Source: Cyanodermella asteris (Eukaryota > Ascomycota > Lecanoromycetes > Ostropales > Stictidaceae). Taken from it: DNA of 64,000 nt. Both the position numbers and the translations under genes were made by a program. Under the pieces are notes generated by a model. That model was not told the DNA's origin, did not search any database, and saw nothing but the letters and a program-made list of their open reading frames with translations. The DNA is taken from the NCBI GenBank assembly GCA_900618795.1, contig UYJD01000021.1, forward strand, positions 96,129 to 160,128, given 5' to 3'. This document shows positions 53,735 through 63,819 of the stretch, piece after piece; position 1 is the first letter of the stretch, and the number at the start of each line of letters is the position of its first letter.

Positions 53735-53755
53735 TCGAACGCGTACCGCGTTCGA
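53735..53755. repeat. Perfect 9-bp inverted repeat containing ACGCGT
   Basis: TCGAACGCG and CGCGTTCGA flank TAC. The left arm plus loop contains ACGCGT, the core of the yeast MBF cell-cycle element. No nearby gene start fits a promoter role, as BUD22 reads the other way about 2.3 kb to the right. Confidence 0.75.
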
Positions 53756-54669
53756 GTCGCACGCCACCTCACGCACCACGCAACCATCCGCGTGTCCCAT
53801 CAACATGTTTTCGGATCTTGAACATCCTCTCTATCCCCACATGCACGAGGTGATTCTACCTTTGTGCTACCGTGCCGTCTGACCCGCCTCCATGGTGTGG
53901 CTTTCAGCCGCTTGTCCCGAGCGCCTTCGCACATCCTTCTAGCGCCATCAGGGGAACGTCTGGGCTGTCCATGGTTTAGAAGCCATAGCGGGGTGTGACA
54001 AACTTTTCCAAGTCACGGTTGTAACCACATGAGCCAGCCCCAGGTGCTCGCGATTTGGCGTATCGTATCTTTGACCCGGTTGCGATGTCCCTTGTCCTAT
54101 GGAGGTGATGTCAAGCCATAGCGTCGGCTTGGAGCAATGTACTTGATCTATCGCACCTCATGCCTCTTTGCTGTGCTTCCATAGCATCCGCTGCGGATGA
54201 ATGTCGAGAAATATTGAAACTTGAGCGATCGGAGACCCAAAGAACGAATAGATTTGAGGCAAGCTATACTTTCGTAATGTAAACAGGATCCGAACCCACG
54301 CAAATGGCAAGGTGTTGCCGGCATTGGACCGCCCATTTGTTATCTGCCCGACATGATGGTGGAGAGGTTGGATTCAGGTAGCAGCCGAAGGATCGGATTG
54401 GAGCTAGCGCGAGCTGGTGCACATATTGAGACATCCGGGTAGGGCTGCAGGATGCAACGGAGCTGTAGCGATCTTGGTAGCCGAAACTTCGGTATGCAGA
54501 TGATCTGATCGACGGACCTGGTTACCGGAAATGCACCTGCCTGAAGAGAGGGCGATGGGTCCGCCACTCTGCCGGGCTTTGTCGAAACCAATTGGTGATC
54601 TCTGTAGCATCTGAACTTGGTAGCGCGGACGCCATCTGCAGCAAAGCTTAGTCTGCTTCAATCTTCGCA

Positions 54670-56070
54670 TCAATCAAAGGTGATTTTCTTTCCGGCCGGT
54701 CTCGCAGCCAAACTCGCCTTCTTCTCTGCCGCCTGCCTAGCAATCCAACTGGGATGTTCGGCGCCATAGGTAGGTATCTTATCAGGGGCCTTTTCAGGTC
54801 CTCGTTGAGACCTATCTGTTCTGCCAGCCCCGGCGCGATCAGACATCCCTCCACGTTTTCGCTTCTCCCAAGGCTTTTTCTGGTCGCCATCGGTTGCCCC
54901 TCGTCTAGAATCCCAGCCGCTGTCACGGCTCTGTGATGCCTTTTTGCCGTTTTTCAGGTGCTTGGCGTCGCCGCCGAATTTCTGCTCCCATAATGCTTGA
55001 CGCGCCCGCTGACCCATTCGGTTCTTACGCGGGGCGGCCACGACTGAGACGTTGGAGGCATCGCTGTCGGAGCCGGAAATGTAGCCGCTTGCTAATGCTG
55101 GTAGGAATGCGCTCTGTGAGACTTTCGATGGTGCTTTTGTCGGCGCACGCCGGCTTCGAAGCTCGGTGGATCCAGTTGAGCAGACACTGACTGAGTCTGA
55201 TATGGGAGATCTGGACCTTCTTGAGGGATGGCTAGCGTAGCTCAATCGTCCCACATCAAGCTGATGTGCATTTGAATCGTCACCCGCGTCGCTGCCATCC
55301 TCGTCCGAACTGCTTGCCAATCTAGAATCGAATTGTCCCAAGTCCGATCCTGCTTCATCGTCAGAGCCGGAAATGTAGCTGTGCTCAGCCGCCGCATCAT
55401 CGCCACTAAAGCCACCAAACGAATTGTCATCCTGATCTCCAGCATCCGGTCTCACTTCGCCCTCAATCGAGTGTGGTCCGCCACTCCCACCTGCCAACGC
55501 AGGCTGGGCCTCCACCTCTTTCTGCGACACCTTCGCCGCCGCCTCGTAGTCCGCCTTGCGCATCCTCTTCCTGCTCTTAACCTCCTCCTCCCTCAACCCC
55601 AACGTCCTTCTCACCGTGCCCAAAACCTGTTCCATTACCTCCGCAACCGGATTACTCTTGTACATCCTCGCCGTGACATTTCCGTACGCCTTGTCCTGAC
55701 TGACCGGCTTCGCCGCCTTGACCCTGACCTGCTCCGGCAGGCTCGGGTGCTCCGCAATGGCCCTCGTCTTGATCAAGAACCGGCACAAGTACGTGTCCGC
55801 CAGATCCGCCAGGTCCAGCTTCTTCAGCGCGTCGACTTCGGCCGCGAGCCGCTCATTGTCGGCGCCGCCCCTTTTCGCGGTGCTGGATTTGGTGCGGCGG
55901 CCGAGCTTTTGGCGCTCGAAGCCGCGGGCGAATTTGAGGGCGCGGAAGAGAGCTTTTTGCCCGTTTTCGAGGGCGGCGAGCAGGTTTTTGCGCTGGCGTT
56001 TGGCGGAGGTGCTGCCGGAGGGGTTGGCGGCTTCGAGCGCTTCGAGCGCGTCGCGTTTGCGTTTCGACAT
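54670..56070 (-). CDS. BUD22: Bud22-like ribosome biogenesis protein
   Basis: A single-exon 466-aa protein from the ATG at 56070. The ORF extends further upstream, but the extension is unlike the family. The N-terminal portion is a basic helical domain (MSKRKRDALEALEAANPSG, KNLLAALENGQKALFRALKF, FERQKLGRR) and the rest is an acidic Ser/Asp-rich region with repeated SGSDDEAG- and SGSDSDAS-like blocks, then the conserved C-terminal box NRMGQRARQALWEQKFG followed by HPSWIARQAAEKK. This is the Bud22/SRFBP1 family. In yeast Bud22 is a nucleolar factor of the small subunit processome needed for 18S rRNA maturation. It lies 5 kb from a DHR2-like helicase gene with a related role. Confidence 0.92.
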   Translation of the reverse strand: MSKRKRDALEALEAANPSGSTSAKRQRKNLLAALENGQKALFRALKFARGFERQKLGRRTKSSTAKRGGADNERLAAEVDALKKLDLADLADTYLCRFLIKTRAIAEHPSLPEQVRVKAAKPVSQDKAYGNVTARMYKSNPVAEVMEQVLGTVRRTLGLREEEVKSRKRMRKADYEAAAKVSQKEVEAQPALAGGSGGPHSIEGEVRPDAGDQDDNSFGGFSGDDAAAEHSYISGSDDEAGSDLGQFDSRLASSSDEDGSDAGDDSNAHQLDVGRLSYASHPSRRSRSPISDSVSVCSTGSTELRSRRAPTKAPSKVSQSAFLPALASGYISGSDSDASNVSVVAAPRKNRMGQRARQALWEQKFGGDAKHLKNGKKASQSRDSGWDSRRGATDGDQKKPWEKRKRGGMSDRAGAGRTDRSQRGPEKAPDKIPTYGAEHPSWIARQAAEKKASLAARPAGKKITFD

Positions 56071-56472
56071 GGTGATGGCCGGATGGGAGGGAGCGGGAGC
56101 AACTTTTTTGGCGATTGAACTCGGCGGGCGAGGGTGGATGCGGTCATTTGCTTGGCGCTGCAACGCCTATCACGATACTTCCGTCTCAAGTCGCTTACAA
56201 CTTTGGTCAGCCCATGCAATCTTGACAAGACTCCCTGGGCGAGTTCAGCTACGAAATCCAGACAGGCAAGGTTGTGATACTTCAGAGGTTGAAAAGGCCG
56301 AGTGCAGCTTGGCGCGAATTCGCGGACAAGGTTGGAACAGAATCCCAGTATTTGTCTGAAATTTCAATGTATCATACCCTACATCCATACACTAGGCGAG
56401 ATCAATGTGGTCAAGGACTAGCTGCATGGCTAAAACCAAGCTGCTGCCTCGAGTAACGCATTCACAAGCTTC
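56071..56472. promoter_or_regulatory. Upstream region of BUD22
   Basis: Four hundred bases between two minus-strand genes contain the BUD22 promoter. I see no TATA box and no ribosome-biogenesis element that I can assert. Confidence 0.4.
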
Positions 56473-58011
56473 TCACCCGGTCACCATCTCAGCCATCTGT
56501 ATGCGGAGACTTGGTCCAATGGCACCTTCAGGATCTTCCAGCTTGTTACCGTTCTCATCGTATCGATCATTCATTGCCTCATCTTCTTCATGGTCTTCTT
56601 CTTCCTCTTCCTCTTCATCATCGTTGTCGTTGTCGTTGTCGTAGATCATATTTGCTCGTCTCTGCATTTCCTTCGGCATCCCCGTAGGCCCGACCATGGC
56701 CAGCCGCCATGAGTTGGCGTTGCCTTCCTGCTTGCCTAGCGCCCTCGCTGCTTGCACTCGCGGCCGCCACTTGGCGATCAGTTTCTCGGCATCCAACTCG
56801 CCATTCCGAAGTTCTCGCTCCACCTTATCTGCTGCTAGCTTCGCGAGTGGAAGCTGAGAGGCTGGCGTGTTCAACCATTCACGCGGCATCTGACATTCAG
56901 TCAGTCGCGCATTGTCTATTCGAGCACGGCTGAGTTCGGTTTCCAGGTGCTCTAGTCGTCTCTTGGTATCAATATGCGACTGCTGTTCCCTTGCGTAAGC
57001 TCGCATGACAGCCATGTGCCAATCAGGCGCCTTCTTTATCAGCGGCTGCGACGCCCAGCTATTCCAGGCAAAAGTCAGTTGTTTTTGGTGAAGAGGGATT
57101 GGTTCCAGAGAGTCTTGGGGAATGGGAGCCTCGCAAAGATCACCGCTACGCCTTCTTTTCTTAAAATTCGGGGGGTGATAAGTCTGACGCCATTGCAGGA
57201 GATGGTCACGGACCTTTCGTTGCATCGCTTTGTATGAAGACTCGTCTGGGGGATCAATTGGCCACGAGGCGTTGTCCGGTATGAAGTCTTGCCGCTCCAA
57301 AGTAGCGGGAGGAGTCAGTATGCGCAGGCAAAGCTCGGGAAAGGAGCAAGAGAAGAAGTCAAAGTCGTAAGGGGGAGGAATGGCTGATCTCGAGCTGGCA
57401 GCTTTGATACTGTCGACCAATTCTTCCAGCGCCAATTCAGCCGCTCGTCCGCGCTCCCTCTCTTCTGCCCAGCGTTGACGAGCAATCGGATCCATGCCGC
57501 TTCCGCTGCCAGACCCAGGAGTTCCAACAGTGGGAGGCCCATCTCCTATGATGAATGCTTGGTTCACTTCGGAGTCTGTTATGACGCCGGTGGATGTCCA
57601 GTGTGGTGTGTTGAAGATATTCCGATAGCCCATGGCCGCTCCCGGTTTCTTGTCAGAGTGGCTCTGTGTCGGGCTCGTCGAACCGGCCAATGCTCCATTT
57701 TGTTGTGAATGATTCGATTTCTCGCAAGAAGCTGCTCGCCTTGAGGACCTAGCTTGACGTCTCGTTATGTTCGCTCTCGATTTGCGAATCTCGTCAACAT
57801 TGTGGATGCCGTCCGGGGGTTTCGGATTCTTTTCCTTGATGTAAAGGTCGAGATGGCGCCCTAGGCTGGAAGACGTGAAACTAACATGGCAGTATGGGCA
57901 GGCACGGTCCTTGGGAGCAATGACCGCTTTTGGCTGATGCTGTGTCGAAGCGGGTGCATTGGAAGAACCGGCGGAGGCCGGAGTGGTCACGGAGGTAGAA
58001 GAGTCGCTCAT
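56473..58011 (-). CDS. Conserved fungal zinc-finger-like protein with an acidic tail
   Basis: An intron-free 512-aa protein of a type I believe is conserved in ascomycetes but is not functionally assigned. After a Ser/Thr-rich start it carries a finger-like motif, C38-x2-C41-x11-H53-x16-H70, within CPYCHVSFTSSSLGRHLDLY, whose C-terminal histidine spacing is longer than in classical C2H2 fingers, followed by a basic patch ITRRQARSSRR. The middle region (residues 180-470) is mixed helix with RQRWAEERERGRAAELALEE and HIDTKRRLEHLETELSRARI, suggesting a coiled coil. An acidic run rich in D and E lies near residue 470. It is between BUD22 and DHR2, so a link to ribosome biogenesis is possible by location only. 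Confidence 0.8.
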   Translation of the reverse strand: MSDSSTSVTTPASAGSSNAPASTQHQPKAVIAPKDRACPYCHVSFTSSSLGRHLDLYIKEKNPKPPDGIHNVDEIRKSRANITRRQARSSRRAASCEKSNHSQQNGALAGSTSPTQSHSDKKPGAAMGYRNIFNTPHWTSTGVITDSEVNQAFIIGDGPPTVGTPGSGSGSGMDPIARQRWAEERERGRAAELALEELVDSIKAASSRSAIPPPYDFDFFSCSFPELCLRILTPPATLERQDFIPDNASWPIDPPDESSYKAMQRKVRDHLLQWRQTYHPPNFKKRRRSGDLCEAPIPQDSLEPIPLHQKQLTFAWNSWASQPLIKKAPDWHMAVMRAYAREQQSHIDTKRRLEHLETELSRARIDNARLTECQMPREWLNTPASQLPLAKLAADKVERELRNGELDAEKLIAKWRPRVQAARALGKQEGNANSWRLAMVGPTGMPKEMQRRANMIYDNDNDNDDEEEEEEEDHEEDEAMNDRYDENGNKLEDPEGAIGPSLRIQMAEMVTG

Positions 58012-59278
58012 GAGAGCAGTAGCCTGTTGTATACGGACGGTGGGGGATGGAGGGGTTACGGGTAAAAGCTGCGAACGCTAGCCGGCAGGATCATGCAGGA
58101 TAAAGGCCTCCGGGACGATGGCATAAAAAAGAGCACAACAGCAAACAGAAGGGGAACTGAATGATATCTGTGGGCGCTGCTGCTGACTTGGGCATGGTAC
58201 CTGCAGTCGGCAGTAAGATGCTGAGACGCCGCTGCTGTCATGGCCTAACACCGCCGGCTCCGAAACGCCGTTCAAACTCCGGCCCGCCCTCGTATTCCTC
58301 GTACTCGACCCGACCTGCCGTTTACGATCCGACCTTCGACTGTTCTTATACCGAAGCGTGCCTCTCTCTTCTCTGCCCACTCACCATGTACAGTACAGTT
58401 CAAGCAAACTCTCGCTTTCACCGAACGCACCTTGCGCTTGCTGCCATCACTGCGGCTCCTGCCGTCGCTGTCTTGGCTGCACGAGGCATGCCCGATGCCT
58501 GTCGGGAGGCACAACATTATTGTGACAAGCAAACCCAATTCCAGCTATTCGGGCTATGCCTCGTCATCTCGGATCTCGCCGAGGCCCCGAGCTGAGAGCA
58601 GTGCTCAACCGGACTGAACTGAATGTCGCTCCAAAGCTATGACGACTTCACCCATGTCCAAGTCGGGAGTGAGAGGTCACGAGACGTTAGTAACCGCGTC
58701 AGATTCGCCATTCTCACTTCGAATAGACTCTTCTGGCTTTATTCTTCCCGCTCTGCTCATACTCGGATGTCTTTGTTTAGGCTGGAAATCACGTACTTCT
58801 CGGGACCCAATTTTGGTCACATCCCGAAAACGCTCGGGCAGCCGCCGAGGGAATTAGATGCGTAATCATTCTTCAAGGTTGTCTGATGAACCTTGCTCTA
58901 CTATGCCATAGTTGTCACACCCAATGCGCAACGAGCTCATTAACCAAGGATCGGCTGACCAGGCAGCAGAATTACAGTGTGAAGAAAAAACTCCGTAAGA
59001 CACAAGCCTTCACTGGGCATACACTGAAACGACTCACGTCGATCATGACTAGTCAAGGCTTGCAAACGTCGGACATACTTAGCTGTCGTTGATCTTGGCT
59101 CGGACTTGGTCGCATGATTGGAAATCGCACACTGTACGTTCGCAGCGCGATTGACAAACGCCAAGCGCTCGCTCCCGGTTTCGTGCTCCACTTCGATCCC
59201 GCGGACTCCGCGCCGACAAACCACCACGATTTCATCAACAACCCACTGTAGCTGCAGGCTAGCACAGCCTGTCACAAG
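58012..59278. promoter_or_regulatory. Divergent promoter region of the zinc-finger-like and DHR2 genes
   Basis: These 1.27 kb separate two divergent genes, so both promoters lie here. ORFs such as 58161-58595 plus lack recognisable features. No tandem repeat or RNA gene is seen. Confidence 0.45.
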
Positions 59279-61588
59279 ATGCCTGAACGTGTCAAGGTCC
59301 GCTTTGACGACGATGCTAAACTCGGTGACAAACCCAAGACGGTTGGTGATTTCCCTCAGCCTGCTCCCAAGCGGCAAAAGCTTGATCGGAAAAGTTTGGC
59401 CACACCGGCAGCTGAGCCCAAGGACTTGCCGATATCAATACAAAGCAGGATAGACAACAGGTCCAACACCAAGGAAACGAATATCCCAAAGCGAGTTCCA
59501 GATGGCAATCCACCCCATGCAAGGCATCGTGAGCGAGCTCAAGCTTTGTTGCCGCAGCGCCAAAAGCTGCCGATATGGTCGCAGAAGCCGACTCTCCAGG
59601 CCGCACTTCGACAACGAGATGTGATGCTGCTAGTCGGCGAAACCGGGAGCGGAAAGTCGACGCAGGTTCCCCAGTTCCTGCTGGACGAATCATGGTGCCG
59701 AAAGCAGACAGTCGAGATCGATGGCAAGAAGACTCGCGTCGGAGGCTGCATTGCCATTACCGAACCTCGTCGTGTTGCTGCTGTCTCGCTGGCTCGACGA
59801 GTAGCAGAGGAAGTCGGAACACCACTGGGAGACTCATATAAAGGTAGTACTGTGGGCTATCATGTACGTTTCGACAAGTCGGCTTCCGAGAACACGAGGA
59901 TCAAGTTTCTGACAGAGGGTATGTTGCTACAAGAGATGCTGCGCGACCCTTGGTTACGCGACTATAGCGCTGTCGTTGTTGACGAAGTGCACGAACGCAA
60001 CGTCAACGTAGATCTCATTCTTGGCTTTCTGAGGAATATGATTACAGGCGAAAAGGCCGGCCGAGGGGCTGTTCCTCTGAAAGTTGCTGTCATGAGTGCC
60101 ACAGCAGATTTGGAAGGGCTCGTCGACTTTTTCGAAACAGGCTATCGGGAAGCTGGCAAGGTCACAGAGGACGCTATTTCAGTCTGCCACATCAAAGGTC
60201 GCCAATATCCTGTCAAGGTTCTCTACTCTCCAAATCCTGTTCACGATATAGTAGACGCTACCCTTCGCATGATCTTCCAGATTAATTTCAAGGAACCTCT
60301 GCCCGGCGACATTCTCGTCTTCCTGACCGGTCAAGAGACAGTTGAGTCTCTGACCAAGCTTGTCAACGATTACGCACTGGGCCTCAAAAAAGACGTGCCA
60401 AAAGTCCTTACATTGCCTTTGTTTGCAGCTCTATCCCAAGCCGACCAGCAACGAGTCTTCCATCCCGCCCCTTTCCGCACCCGCAAAGTCATCATCGCCA
60501 CCAACATCGCCGAAACATCCGTCACAGTGCCAGGCGTACGACATGTCATCGATTGCGGCAAGAGCAAACTCAAACACTTCCGAACACAACTCGGTCTTGA
60601 ATCGCTGCTGTGCAAACCCATCAGCCAGAGTGCCGCCATACAACGAAAAGGCCGCGCAGGCCGTGAGGCCGCAGGGACATGCTATCGTCTATACACCGAA
60701 GCAGCCTACAATGAGCTCGACAAAGCCAGCACGCCCGAAATCCTGCGCTGCGACATTGCGCAAGCTCTCCTCACCATGAAGGCCCGCGGCGTCGAGCAAC
60801 CCTGGAAGTTCCCTCTCCTCTCCCCACCGCCTCTCGACTCCCTCAAAAAGGGCCTCCTTCAACTCCTCGAGCTCGGCGCCCTCGACGCAAGTACGAGTGC
60901 AATCAGCAAGCTTGGCCTCCAGCTCGCTCAGCTTCCTCTCTCGGCGCCCCTGGGCCGGGTTCTGCTCGCCTCCGCAGACCCAACCCTCGACTGCCTCCCC
61001 GAAGTCATCGACATCATCGCGTGTCTCAGCGTCGAAGCCGTCTTCCTCCAGCCCAGCAGCGACGAAGCCCGCGAGCGCGCCGAGAACGCGCGTTCGACCC
61101 TCCTTCGTCGCGAGGGTGACCACCTCACGCTCCTGGCCGCAATGCAAGCCTACACAGCCGAGTCCTCCGACCGCAGAGCGTGGTGCGAGAAACACATGAT
61201 CAGCTATCGCGCCATGCGCGGGGCCTGGGACATTCGAAAACAACTTCGCTCGCAAGCGCGCATCATGGGCTTTGAGACGTCACTCGGTGAGGACGCCGAC
61301 GCGCGGTCGGATGTGGCGCCGAGTCCGCCGGTGAACGTCGAGGAGAGGGCGGCGAGGGTGTTGAAGTGCTTCTTGACGGGCTTTGGAGGGCGGACGGCGC
61401 TGCTTTGTCCGGATGGCGTTTATCGGACGCTGGTGGGACGGCATGAGGTTGCTATTCATCCGAGTAGCGTGCTTTTCGGGCGCAAGGTGGAGGGGATCGT
61501 GTATAATGAGTTTGTGTATACGACGAGGGCTTTTGTGAGGGGTGTCAGCGCGATACAGGCGGATTGGATATCTGAGATGGTCAAATGA
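59279..61588 (+). CDS. DHR2: DEAH-box RNA helicase, Dhr2/DHX33 type
   Basis: An intron-free 769-aa helicase. Motifs in order are the P-loop GETGSGKST (120-128), the Q-side TEPRRVAAVSLA, DEVH at 235-238, SATADLEGL, LVFLTGQETVESL, TNIAETSVTVPGV and the motif VI arginine finger QRKGRAGR. HA2 and OB-fold regions follow, with FLQPSSDEARERAENARS and the C-terminal RTALLCPDGVYRTLVGRHEV. The short N-terminus has a run of positive charge and PKRVPDGNPP. Length and motif spelling match yeast Dhr2 and animal DHX33, nucleolar helicases used in early 18S rRNA processing. The neighbouring BUD22 gene has a related function. The start is the ATG at 59279, preceded by a stop in the same frame not far upstream. 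Confidence 0.93.
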   Translation: MPERVKVRFDDDAKLGDKPKTVGDFPQPAPKRQKLDRKSLATPAAEPKDLPISIQSRIDNRSNTKETNIPKRVPDGNPPHARHRERAQALLPQRQKLPIWSQKPTLQAALRQRDVMLLVGETGSGKSTQVPQFLLDESWCRKQTVEIDGKKTRVGGCIAITEPRRVAAVSLARRVAEEVGTPLGDSYKGSTVGYHVRFDKSASENTRIKFLTEGMLLQEMLRDPWLRDYSAVVVDEVHERNVNVDLILGFLRNMITGEKAGRGAVPLKVAVMSATADLEGLVDFFETGYREAGKVTEDAISVCHIKGRQYPVKVLYSPNPVHDIVDATLRMIFQINFKEPLPGDILVFLTGQETVESLTKLVNDYALGLKKDVPKVLTLPLFAALSQADQQRVFHPAPFRTRKVIIATNIAETSVTVPGVRHVIDCGKSKLKHFRTQLGLESLLCKPISQSAAIQRKGRAGREAAGTCYRLYTEAAYNELDKASTPEILRCDIAQALLTMKARGVEQPWKFPLLSPPPLDSLKKGLLQLLELGALDASTSAISKLGLQLAQLPLSAPLGRVLLASADPTLDCLPEVIDIIACLSVEAVFLQPSSDEARERAENARSTLLRREGDHLTLLAAMQAYTAESSDRRAWCEKHMISYRAMRGAWDIRKQLRSQARIMGFETSLGEDADARSDVAPSPPVNVEERAARVLKCFLTGFGGRTALLCPDGVYRTLVGRHEVAIHPSSVLFGRKVEGIVYNEFVYTTRAFVRGVSAIQADWISEMVK

Positions 61589-62265
61589 GTTAATTTGGTT
61601 TGAATAGAGGATATCATTGAAAGTCTATTCCTTCGCGCCGCTGGCAGGAGGGCTTGAGATGATGATGGGAACGGCAGCTTGCCTATGGCCTTGCGGGAAC
61701 GACACAGCATTTGCGTATCCATCAGTCGGAACTCGTTTTGTCCAAGCTCTCTGTGCACTTCTCAGCCACTCTTGCCTCCTGAACCCTTGTCTTATGTAGT
61801 TCGTTCGGCCGTTGTGCGCTCGGCAAGAAGTCCGGCGTCCTTGGGCTGTAAGCAAAACCCTTCTGGCTCCCTTTCACATCGAGAACACGTCCCGACACTG
61901 CAAACTGTCACGCGAGGGCGTGAATGGCAGTCTCCATCTCCGTGAAAGGAGCCAGCCCGAAGGGTGTTTCGCAGCCAATTTCTGACCGAGTTGGGCCGAA
62001 AAGGCTGTGTTGCGATCTTCTGTAACAAGGCTCGCAGATGCGCTTGCAGGCCGCCCACACCGAGAGCTGTGCCAGGCGCCGCTAGGCGAAGTCTTGGTGC
62101 TGGGCCGTGTGCGCTGCTGACCGCAAGCCATTCCCGGGAACCTCGCTAACAGGGCAGATCTTGAACACCCGTCTCGTTGAAGAAGGTCGATAAAGCGCCG
62201 TCATTCCATACGCGGATATCTGCGGAGACAGATGTGGTCGGATGGTCGTACCCATGCGGGCCCTT
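61589..62265. other. Intergenic region between convergent genes
   Basis: This 680-base stretch separates the 3' ends of DHR2 (+) and the coiled-coil protein (-). Short ORFs in several frames are featureless. No repeat or terminator structure stands out. Confidence 0.4.
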
Positions 62266-63819
62266 TCACCAGATGGAGCTCTTCTTCTTGAGCACCTTCT
62301 TCTCCTTGTCGTCCGATCTCCCAAAGATATTCAGCCCTCCGGCAAGCGAACTCTTGGGCCGCTTGACCTCCGGCCCAAACGCCTCCGCGGGATTCGACAC
62401 GTCCGGATCGATATTCAGATACGGCGTCCGATGCGAATGACCGTGGCCGCTCTCGTGATGTCGATGCCCGCCACTCTCCCTCCGCTTCCCCTTGTCCTCC
62501 TTCGCGGTCCGCGGCGGTAGATTCGGCTTGAATCCCGATGCGCGCAGTCGATCGCGCTCCTGCTCCCACTCGGCGCGTAAACGCTCCGTTTCCCGCTCCT
62601 CTTCGCGCTGCTTGCGCGCTTCGGCTTTGCGTTCTTGCTCTTGGAGGCGGCGCGCGTGCTCCATGTCCTCTGCTTCTTGGCGCTGGCGCAGCTTGTCTTC
62701 GGCGGCAAGTTGGCTGCGGATCCGGGCGGTTTCTTGGTCCAGTTCCCATTGTTCGCGAGCGTTCATGGGCGGCTGGCCGCTGTTGAAGAAGCCCTGCGGG
62801 ACTTGGGGCTGGGGTCTCTGCGAGGCTTGCGTTGCAGGGCCTGGGGATACTGTCGCGGCACCAGCAGGACCCGAGGAGCGCCTTGGGGTTATAGCTGCGC
62901 CGCTCCTCAGATCAATTTCGGTAATGTTGAATGCCTCGCGGAGGGAGTTGAAAAAGACATCCCTTATCGTTGTCGCGCAGAGGATGATCGCAACCTCGAA
63001 CCCTTTGGGATCTTCCAGGTCCAATCGCATGACATTCGGCTCGTACACGGTCAGCTCCGAGAAATTGTGAAAGAAGGAAAGCGGGATATCCGGCTCCCTC
63101 TGCTTCTTGTTCTCGTCCGGATTGTGCGATTTGCCCGTCAAGTACAGCATAAGATCCTTGGAGATCCGGCCCGTTCGTTTCCACTTCATGTTGATGGACG
63201 GCGTGCTACCCAGCGCAGTCGGATCGTCGCCCGCGCGATCCAGCGTCGAATTCGAAGGCCGCTTGAACGATACCGTGGGTAGCGACCACTCCCAGCTAGC
63301 CGAAGACGTGAACCCGGCCGGTATATGCCGGACTTTGATCTGCTGCTCCGGGTTGTATAGCTGGATCGTGAATTCGTTCGGCATTATCGGCTGTGGTGGG
63401 GGTGCGACGCCTCCGTTTGCGCGTATGGCTTCAGCGGACAAGGTCGGTCTCGTCCATTCCGGTTCGAGCAGGATTTCGCCGTAGAGGAGATCTGGAACCC
63501 AGGCATCGTAGAGGGCGACTGCGTAGCGGTTTCTGGCCTGGGGCGTGTTGGGATCTAGTCGGCGTAGAGTGTATGCTGGAAGCGCCGGCGACCCGAGCTC
63601 GGAGAGGAGTATGGGTGTATCGTATACGCCCTTTTCCTTGACCTTCTGAAAGTAGAAGATGGGCAAGTTCTCGTCCTGGTTGCGGGTTAGCACAGCTGTT
63701 TGTAAACTGGAGATGATATACCGCAACCTACGATCATAATGTGGGTCTGGGAGCTCGAGGCTCACAGAACTGATTTGCGCGATGTGATAGGGCCAAAGCT
63801 CAGCTCTCGAAAATGAAGT
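62266..63819 (-). CDS. Conserved fungal coiled-coil protein, 5' end unresolved
   Basis: The frame is open from an in-frame TGA at 63820-63822 down to the stop at 62266, about 517 codons. It has no usable ATG in its conserved start (SLELPDPHYDRRLRYIISSL). Upstream codons reading AELWPYHIAQISSV look coding, so I infer a separate first exon, possibly beyond the window edge. Blocks typical of a family I believe is widespread in ascomycetes include VLTRNQDENLPIFYFQKVKE, GSPALPAYTLRRLDPNTP and RNRYAVALYDAW. The C-terminal half has a long charged coiled coil rich in E, R, K and Q, a histidine-rich stretch (GHRHHESGHGHSH) and the ending KKVLKKKSSIW. No membrane or signal segment is seen. The function is unknown. 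Confidence 0.8.
   Translation of the reverse strand, partial: TSFSRAELWPYHIAQISSVSLELPDPHYDRRLRYIISSLQTAVLTRNQDENLPIFYFQKVKEKGVYDTPILLSELGSPALPAYTLRRLDPNTPQARNRYAVALYDAWVPDLLYGEILLEPEWTRPTLSAEAIRANGGVAPPPQPIMPNEFTIQLYNPEQQIKVRHIPAGFTSSASWEWSLPTVSFKRPSNSTLDRAGDDPTALGSTPSINMKWKRTGRISKDLMLYLTGKSHNPDENKKQREPDIPLSFFHNFSELTVYEPNVMRLDLEDPKGFEVAIILCATTIRDVFFNSLREAFNITEIDLRSGAAITPRRSSGPAGAATVSPGPATQASQRPQPQVPQGFFNSGQPPMNAREQWELDQETARIRSQLAAEDKLRQRQEAEDMEHARRLQEQERKAEARKQREEERETERLRAEWEQERDRLRASGFKPNLPPRTAKEDKGKRRESGGHRHHESGHGHSHRTPYLNIDPDVSNPAEAFGPEVKRPKSSLAGGLNIFGRSDDKEKKVLKKKSSIW

Larger units (their letters stand above)
50302..54669. other. Largest gene-poor region (about 4.4 kb)
   Basis: No open frame here has a recognisable domain or plausible start. 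The longest, 51965-52537 plus (190 codons), is composition-driven. Features seen are an imperfect stem-loop at 52866-52900, an A-rich purine tract at 52924-52966, a 9-bp inverted repeat containing ACGCGT at 53735-53755, and a degenerate tRNA-like match near 54286. The left end carries the transporter promoter. There is no transposase, reverse transcriptase or terminal repeat visible. It could hold non-coding RNAs or old decayed DNA. Confidence 0.5.

Noticed and set aside
54286-54296. tRNA-like T-arm on the minus strand (GGTTCGGATCC)
   Set aside because: The invariant A of the loop is G, the T-stem relies on G-T pairs, and the anticodon loop is the wrong size.
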